Below are positions 57,444 to 64,000 of a stretch of 64,000 nt of DNA, piece after piece. This DNA comes from Orbilia blumenaviensis. Lineage: Eukaryota > Ascomycota > Orbiliomycetes > Orbiliales > Orbiliaceae. Under the pieces are notes generated by a model. It ran no database searches. It saw only the letters and a program-made list of their open reading frames with translations, and had not been told where the DNA came from. Position 1 is the first letter of the stretch, and every line of letters begins with the position of its first letter. The stretch spans positions 1,116,001 to 1,180,000 of the forward strand of contig JAVHNS010000011.1 of NCBI GenBank assembly GCA_036872755.1, given 5' to 3'. The position numbers were made by a program, and so were the translations under genes.

Positions 57444-59850
57444 ATGGTTAACGAGGTGGTTTTCCAGTTTATTTATTTTGTGTTTGGTTTCTTCTTATTG
57501 ATTGGCTTGTTACTTTATTGTTGCGGGGGCGAAAGCAAATATCGGAGTAAAACTACTAGCAGTAGACGGGCTGCTGCGAGAAGACCCAAGGAGCCCAAAA
57601 GAGTGCTTGATCTAGCAACCCTGACACTTACACAGACCCCACAAATAAATGCTTCCAGAGACATTGACGAAGGCGACGAGATACAACCCGTTGTCCAAAA
57701 CCCTCACCTTGCAAGAGAGTGTCAAGAAGAAGATGTAGAGAGAGCTCCTACAAGTACTCAAGAGGATAGCGAGGTGAGAGGAGGGGTTGGAGCTTATCCG
57801 GGGGTCACTCAACCCATAGAGACAGGTTTGTAACACCGAGAGAAGAGGTGACAACTGATTTTATAAGCTTATATAAGCTGATACAAAAATATTTCTCGAT
57901 CTAGTCAAAGAATATGTGCAGTCGACCGATTTTCAATACCAGTACCCTGTGCCAAACTGGAGACCCATATGTCTGAGGCCTTGGTTTATTGGGCTGGTCA
58001 TAGTCTGCCACCTGGTTTTTCTCTCTGGGGTACTATGGATAAGATTTTCAAGAACCGCTTCACGCGATTACTACGTTCGCGAATTCCGATGGTCAGATAG
58101 CGGTGCCTTTAATAATTTCTTTCGGTGGCAGTTCCTATTCTACCTTCCACAGATAATTCTAGGGGTGACATGGGTGCATATCGATGCTCAAATTCGACGT
58201 GTGCTACCCTTTTCCCTATTAGCTCGACCAGAAGGCGCGATGGGTCACGAAAGCCTGTGTGATAGCGATGGGAACCTCCTCGTAACGATGCCATTCATAG
58301 CACTTGCTAGGAATCGACCTGAGGTATTCCTATCTTCCACTGTGGCTGTGATAACGAGCTTAGTCTTGCCCACAACCACCGCCCTCATGTGGGAGTTACA
58401 GCTTCCAGATATATATCAAGCTAAACCACAACTAAATTCGACCTACATATATGTTACAGCTATTCTGGTCGCTCTAGTGGTACTTCTTGCTGCTGGACTG
58501 ATTGTGAGGCTCACTTGGAAGTTCAAAACGGGACTTTACGGCGATTTCGATAACCTGGCCGGTCTCGCAGCACTAATATGTGATTCCAAAGGCATCCTCG
58601 ATACATTCCACGGCGCTTCATTCCAGTCCAACAAATCAATCAACAAACTACTCAAAAACCAAACCTTCTATCTAAGACATATCAACGTTATGGATCCCAT
58701 TACAATGAAACAAGAACCAAGATATCAAATAATTGTCGACCCCGTATCCGCACCGATAAGTATCGGACCCCCTAGCCCTGAGTCGGAAGTTTTGAAGCCA
58801 CGAAACGCTCATCCGTTCGTCCTCAGTTGGATGTTCATTCTCCTAGTTGACATCGTAGCTTCTATCCCTTTGCTGGTTCTTAGGATATCGGTCCTCCTGA
58901 ACAAGCCCATATTTTTTTTGGATTTATTAGGAATCAAAGGTCTCCTCGCGTTTAATTATTCTGTCTATACCGCCGGACTCACCGCTATGTTCAATGCGTG
59001 CCTTGTCATGGAACCTTATTCCGTACTCCAGAGGCGTAATACATGGCAATCAGGGTCTAGCCTAGATACCTACACAAATGCCTCGCACTTGGTGAAAAAT
59101 CTTCGTGCACACAGCATACTCGTCTCTATACCGTTAGCTATATATACCCACTGCACAATATCGGCAATCACTGGACTCAGACTCATCTTTATGGTTATAA
59201 CATCAGCTGTTGCCCCGACTTGCATTGAGTTCCTTTGGAAATCACCGGTCGGTTTCATCACAGGCTCGGGTGAGAATAATGACACCAAATTTTTGATAAG
59301 CCTAGCGGATGGTTTAGATGCCTGGTTATTATCTCTCTTTTGTATAAACTGCGCCGGATTGCTCATTGTACTCATTCTGTCAAAGCCAATAATTCCGAGA
59401 AATCCGAACACCATTGCGAGCAGAATAGCATATTTGGCCCATAGTGAGAGACTACTGTCCGACGTCAGGGGCTACTCCCTAAACACTATGAGACAACTCT
59501 CTGAACGTATCATGGCATGTTGTTCAGATTCGGAGCTAGGCGGCCACACGTACGGACTCGGATACATTGAGAGGAAAGTCGCCGGTCACCGGAGCACGGA
59601 CGAGAAAATCTATGAAGTTGCTATCGAGAGGGGCCCGTTGATATTCAAGTATAATTTTCCATCAACTCATCCAGCGGAGCAGGGTGAGCCGATTCCACCT
59701 CGTCGTCGAACTGGTACCACGGACCAGAATCAAACGACAGGGTCTGGGGATGATACTGCAGGTGCCAGCAATAACCTGGCCAGTGATACAGTAGTTATCC
59801 AGACGCCTGAGCCTTCCGCCCAGGTATCGTGGCATCAAGATCGGAGATAA
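57444..59850 (+). CDS. Multi-pass membrane protein, DUF3433-like
   Basis: Two exons, 57444-57825 and 57905-59850, giving 775 residues. The donor is GTTTGT (weak), the acceptor GATCTAG; the join gives ETVKEYVQSTDF. One helix opens the protein (FIYFVFGFFLLIGLLLYCC). The second exon starts with a WRPICLRPWFIGLVIVCHLVFLSGVLW helix, as in the fungal DUF3433 family. It continues with several more (VFLSSTVAVITSLVLPTT, YVTAILVALVVLLAAGLIV, FILLVDIVASIPLLVL, LLSLFCINCAGLLIVLIL). A cytosolic-type Ser/Thr-rich tail ends it. DUF3433 proteins have no known function. The family call is from memory. Confidence 0.72.
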
Positions 59851-61296
59851 TAATTAATACGATACTGCTGGGCTTTTCAGTGGTAAGTAGATATCAGAAA
59901 TTAAACGGAAGAATTTGCAGCAATTGAGGAATTACTTTTTTGGGATATCCTTCTGATTCTCGTATTAAATACTAGCTTGCTTAGGGCACCTCCTTCAATC
60001 TTCCACGCAATTATCCGAGATGCCAATTTTTTTTTTTTTCAAATTTTTTTCGGAACTTGATTAAATCGGTATTTTTGACTCGGATCTTAGTCTAGTTTAC
60101 GAGATAATTCATCTTCAATTCTTGTATACATGTAACTATTTAATTTTGTTTTTCTTCGGTTCTGAATGATTTCCCCCCATTAACCGGGGTAGTACGTATT
60201 TACACAATGCACATTCCTACTACTTCAATTTACTAAAGATATATAACTCTTGTAGATATTCCATTGTACGTCCCCAATATTATCTACATATAACCGACCC
60301 TAGGTAGTAACTTCGGTTTAGGCTTAACCCCGGATCACGTACTGCAATACTCTATAGCTAGACTGCTGAGATTCGAACACCTCCGTGGATTTGTGTTGAT
60401 ATATGTATATTGATGGTTAGAATTTTATATAACGTTACCAGCGCTAGTTGTAGTTGACACTATTCACAGATATATCAAAATATCGCAAAGCGATTCTATC
60501 AGTAACACCAGGGGGTTTTGATGGCAGAGTTGCTAAGGACGGAATTCTGTTCGGGGATAACTAGTAGGTTTAATGTTTGTTTCAAAGCACTAAAGAACTT
60601 GGGTACATTGTGTAATCCCGCCTAAGCAGTGTTATGTTACGTACGTTACGTAACGACGCTAAGTAACAATCTTTCCGGATGATGGTGCACTGGTGCTGCA
60701 GTGTTGCAACGTTGGACTCATACTTGCAGCTTGCTGACTAAGGTAAGATGTCGTGATTAGCATTATATAAGAGCCGGCGGGGCACCCGAGGCTTTTTCTC
60801 CTCTTTTCTGGTTTTCTTTCGGAAGTTAGTGGTTTCAAAGAACTCTAGGGAATATCAAATACTCGATATCTTTCCAAAGAGATTTTTAAAGACTACTAGC
60901 TTGAGGGAACTAATGAGCATTGCATTTGATTGCATCGATCGAGTGACAATATAGAAACGTTACCGCAAGCCCTTTTAAGAATACTGCAGCTCCGATTGCC
61001 GCGGCCTCAGCTCAGCCCTCAGCTTAGGAATAGAAGCCTGCCCGTATACTTCGCGCAATATACAAAACTCGTTAGCATTGCGACTGGGCGGTTGACCGAG
61101 TATAGGCGTCTCGACCCGAGGTTATATATAACGCTTGATTGACTGATTCCGTTCACGCTCGACATTGCTATATTAATTGGCAGTGTTGACATACAAATTG
61201 TCAAAGTATACAACGCCGATACTATTGATATCGTTATCGACCAATCTGGATCTATCCTTCAATATATATTGACGTTAATATTGATACTAACCCAGA
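59851..61296. other. Intergenic
   Basis: 1.4 kb, AT-rich, with a T-run at 60028-60039 and the CGTTACGTAACG palindrome. No gene. The last 500 bp are the likely dioxygenase promoter. Confidence 0.4.
60644..60655. promoter_or_regulatory. Perfect palindrome CGTTACGTAACG (bZIP-like site)
   Basis: Twelve-base perfect palindrome containing TTACGTAA, the class of site bound by fungal Yap-type bZIP factors. It lies within a TTACGTACGTTACGTAACG cluster, about 640 bp before the dioxygenase start. The regulatory role is inferred only. Confidence 0.35.
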
Positions 61297-62945
61297 ATGA
61301 CTTCTTTCACTTCAATCCCGATTCTTGATCTCTCCCTGGCCAGATCCGAGGATACCAAGCCAGGTTTTCTCAGTGATCTCCGCCATGCATTAATCGAGGT
61401 TGGTACCTTCCCTCGCACTACCCTTGCAGTTTTTGGGCCTTCCAACACCTGCACTTGTGTCCAATGACCGATTCGCGCTGCACATATACGTCTAAACTAG
61501 CTAAGCTAACTCTAATGCAAACTACCCGTGCATGATCGATATATAAAGGTCGGCTTTCTTTACATCAAAAACACCGGGATCTCCACCGAATTAATCGATC
61601 GGGTCAAAAAGCTCGGAGTCGAATTCTTTGATCTTCCTGAAGATGAGAAACTTCGTCTTGAAATGAAGAATTGTGACTATACGATACACCCGTCCGTCAT
61701 AAGTATCAAAGTATTATTTACTAATATCGGCAATCAATCATTCTTGTAGCTCCCCATTTCTTGGGATACTCGAGGCTTGGAAATGAAATGTAAGGCACCT
61801 CCCCCCCTCCTTTAAATTTAAATACCAGCGTATCTGTGAGCAATCTAATATTGAGCTACAATATTAGCACCCGCTTCGCCGTCGACTGGCGTGAACAAAT
61901 CGACATTGGCACAGAACTTCCTCCACCAAAGCCAGAGGACCCGAGGTATCGCTACCTCGTGGGGCCAAACATTTGGGTCAAAGATGAACTTCTTCCGGGC
62001 TTCAGAGCTACCTATGAACAGTATATGAAAGAAATGGGAGACATGAGCCTTTTCTTCACCAGTCTTATTGCTGAATCTATTGGACTGGCACCGGATGCTT
62101 TTGATAAGTATGTTATGTTTCCCCTATACACTCTCCTGAAATAGCCGCTTATTGTATATATCCACGCTTAGATATTTCGAGGGTGTGAAGGGTGATAGAC
62201 AACAGCATAAGTTGAAGATTGTCAAGTATCCTGATCTGGGAGAACTTACACAGGGGAGTGGGCAAGGCACGTACACATTGCATACACCAGCAAGGCCAAG
62301 GCGGTGTGACTAACCGCAAGGACAGGTGTCGGCCCCCATAAGGATTCTATGTTATCGTCCTACCTACTCCAGGTGACATCCCACAAGGGCCTCCAGGTTC
62401 AAAACTCAGATGGCCTATGGATTGACTGCCCACCTATTGACGGGACACTTGGTATGTTAACTTAGAGAGCGCTTAGCGACCCACCCCAGAACCTTCGCTG
62501 ACAAAATGGGATAGTCGTCGCAATCGGCCAGGGTATGGAAGCGATAACCCAAGGAGTCTGCACCTCAACCACCCATCGGGTCCTCTCTCCAGCCCTGGGC
62601 TCTGGTGCCAGATTCTCCATCCCATTCTTCCAGGGCGTCTCCTATGATGCCTCTTTTGAAGACATGAATGTGCCAGAATCAGTCTTGGCTTTGAAGCGAC
62701 AAATTCTTGGTGGAAGCAAGGACTCCATTGAGTTTACATTTAAAAAGGATAGATTTAAACATCTTGGAGAAGCAACCCTCCTGAATAGGATTAAGAGCCA
62801 CCCAGATGTTGGTGAGAAGTATTATCCGGACTTGCTGTCTGCCATTCGTGAGCGGGAGGCAAGGGATGCTGAGGAGTTGGAGAGGCAGAGGCAGGCACGT
62901 GAGGAGCTCAATGGTGCTACAGGCCAGGAGATTGGAGTCCACTGA
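61297..62945 (+). CDS. 2-oxoglutarate/Fe(II)-dependent dioxygenase (isopenicillin-N-synthase-like)
   Basis: Seven exons: 61297-61398, 61549-61672, 61750-61789, 61868-62107, 62172-62266, 62326-62451 and 62515-62945, giving 385 residues. The DIOX_N part reads IPILDLSLA, HALIEVGFLYIKNTGI, FFDLPEDEKLRLEM and HFLGYSRLGNE. The metal site is complete: His205 and Asp207 in VGPHKDSM, His263 in CTSTTHRV. Arg275 and Ser277 in GARFSIPFF bind 2-oxoglutarate. Exon 5 appears to end in a rare GC donor (CAAG/GCACGT), which restores GQGVGPHKD exactly. A GT donor 4 bp on with an earlier acceptor is possible. The C-terminus is a charged helix (REREARDAEELERQRQ). Oxidises an unknown small molecule. Confidence 0.85.
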
Positions 62946-63637
62946 CCAATGGTGCAAGTTAAGCTCGAACCCTCCTTGAAGCGCCCATATATAGCGCCCA
63001 TATATAGCGTATTGTATGCTTAGGAGTGACAATTCCATGTACAGCTCAACCATCATGATGGTGAAGGAAATTTAAATGTATCTTGTTGATAATGCAATTT
63101 TACCTATTTACCTAAATAATTGAAAATTGATGAATCGCACTGCAGGCAAAAACATCATTATCCCAAGCTTCTCTCGCAAGATACTGATATAAATCCTTAG
63201 CGAAAAATTGATCTGAAATATATTCCATGAGTAATCTCGTAGTATACGACGCTTCGTTGGCAAGGTGTATTCCACGAGTACTAACATATGTTGTAGAGCT
63301 TATAATATAGGAGGCATGGGTGTTATGTGTTGAGTGTGTTGTCAAACAAGGGTGGGCGACCAAAGCCCTGAGGTTGTTTGTCACCGAGAATCTTTCCCGA
63401 TCCTAAAAAAGCAGTCACCACCCAAGTTTTGGTGTCTCGCTTGCCCGCCCTAGCAAATTTGGGGATCTTGAATTTTCGACAGAGTGCTCTCAACACCAGC
63501 AACCATCATCAACGACCACATCACCAAACATCAGTTACTAACCCGCTACAGGTTCTTATATCAAAGTAAGCTCTTCATTGACGGGAATCGATCGCTGGCC
63601 GAATTATCTTATACTAATTGCTTGACTTTGTTTTAGG
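62946..63637. other. RPL20 promoter and 5' UTR
   Basis: Holds a 13-bp tandem duplication on the left. The right part carries the likely RPL20 transcription start and a leader with CAACCATCATCAACGACC-like sequence. An intron within the 5' UTR (63566-63636, GTAAGC to TTTTAG) ends one base before the ATG. No other gene. Confidence 0.5.
62980..63005. repeat. 13-bp tandem duplication
   Basis: AGCGCCCATATAT occurs twice head to tail, 35 bp after the dioxygenase stop. Confidence 0.85.
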
Positions 63638-64000
63638 ATGGGTACGTTATTGCTCTCTGGTCCAGCTGTTTTCGAGATTTTAGTGGAGGAGTGGCTGCAG
63701 TGGGAAAGAACTTCGATCTTCGATATCACGACAATTACTACTATCCGACAATTTTGTTTTCAATAAATGGGCATAAATGAGGGATATAATGAGACGGGAT
63801 AAATATACGACATGCTGAACAAATTGCTGATGGATGGGATCTCGTGATTGCAGGTCGCCTTCAGGAATACCAGGTCATCGGCCGCAAGCTCCCATCGGAG
63901 ACCGATGAGACTCCAAGATTATACCGCATGCGAATCTTCGCCCCCAACGACGTCGTCGCCAAGTCGAGATTCTGGTACTTCCTCAAGAAGCTCCGAAAGG
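63638..64000 (+). CDS. RPL20: 60S ribosomal protein L20 (eL20), partial
   Basis: Two exons visible, 63638-63641 and 63854-64000; the gene runs off the right edge. Exon 1 carries ATG plus one G, then a GTACGT donor and a GATTGCAG acceptor. The product starts [19 protein letters not shown] and continues [21 protein letters not shown], the eL20 (L18a) N-terminus. It is a component of the large ribosomal subunit. The introns in the leader and directly after the start codon are typical of fungal ribosomal protein genes and may help regulate output. Confidence 0.95.

Noticed and set aside
60365..60395. GATTCGAACACC, a tRNA T-loop-like string on the minus strand
   Set aside because: No matching A box, anticodon arm or acceptor stem at the right spacing.

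Overview
The window is nuclear DNA of a filamentous ascomycete (Pezizomycotina). Genes are split by short introns of about 50-100 bp with GT/AG ends and CTAAC- or CTGAC-like branch points. The conserved genes are fungal in type: ERMES subunit Mdm12, COP9-like Csn12, GID E3 subunit Rmd5, Gwt1, Noc2, Utp11 and Sfr1/Mei5. An Orbilia-like (nematode-trapping) lineage would fit the F-box, ricin-type lectin and secreted-protein families, but this is an impression from memory and is not shown by the sequence. Exon joins below were worked out by hand from splice motifs, reading frame and family fit.

Layout. 1-3.8 kb: a multi-exon subtilisin-like protease with an NLR-associated-type N-terminal region converges on a single-exon gasdermin-like gene, the arrangement known for fungal regulated cell death (het-Q type). 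3.8-7.4 kb: AT-rich, gene-poor DNA with a decayed minisatellite. 7.4-10.7 kb: two tandem members of an unrecognised family; a third lies at 44.5-45.6 kb. 11.4-20.5 kb: a dense housekeeping block (TAF9, MDM12, SEC61 beta, CMC1, CSN12, SDS22). 21.4-24.0 kb: a broken F-box gene and an intact ricin-B-type lectin gene. 26.6-29.2 kb: UTP11 and RMD5. 30.5-37.8 kb: an accessory stretch with a small membrane protein, a large secreted protein, a small secreted protein and a decayed ankyrin-type gene. 38.6-43 kb: NOC2 and GWT1, convergent. 44.5-47.4 kb: the third family member and a Thr-rich secreted protein. 48.3-54.5 kb: SFR1/MEI5, a WDR89-like gene and a GH78 alpha-L-rhamnosidase. 57.4-63 kb: a DUF3433-like multi-pass membrane protein and a seven-exon 2OG-Fe(II) dioxygenase. 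The right edge cuts RPL20 (eL20).

How they fit together. Conserved genes lie in compact islands, while accessory genes (death module, lectin, F-box, secreted proteins, orphan family) sit in or beside AT-rich gaps of 1-3.6 kb that hold decayed genes and low-complexity DNA. The most striking unit is the protease/gasdermin pair at the left edge. The most novel one is the three-member orphan family, which shares a roughly 100-residue domain ending in a W-x(5)-LN-x(5)-I-x(2)-GRV-x-P-like signature. I found no tRNA, rRNA, CRISPR array or intact transposon.
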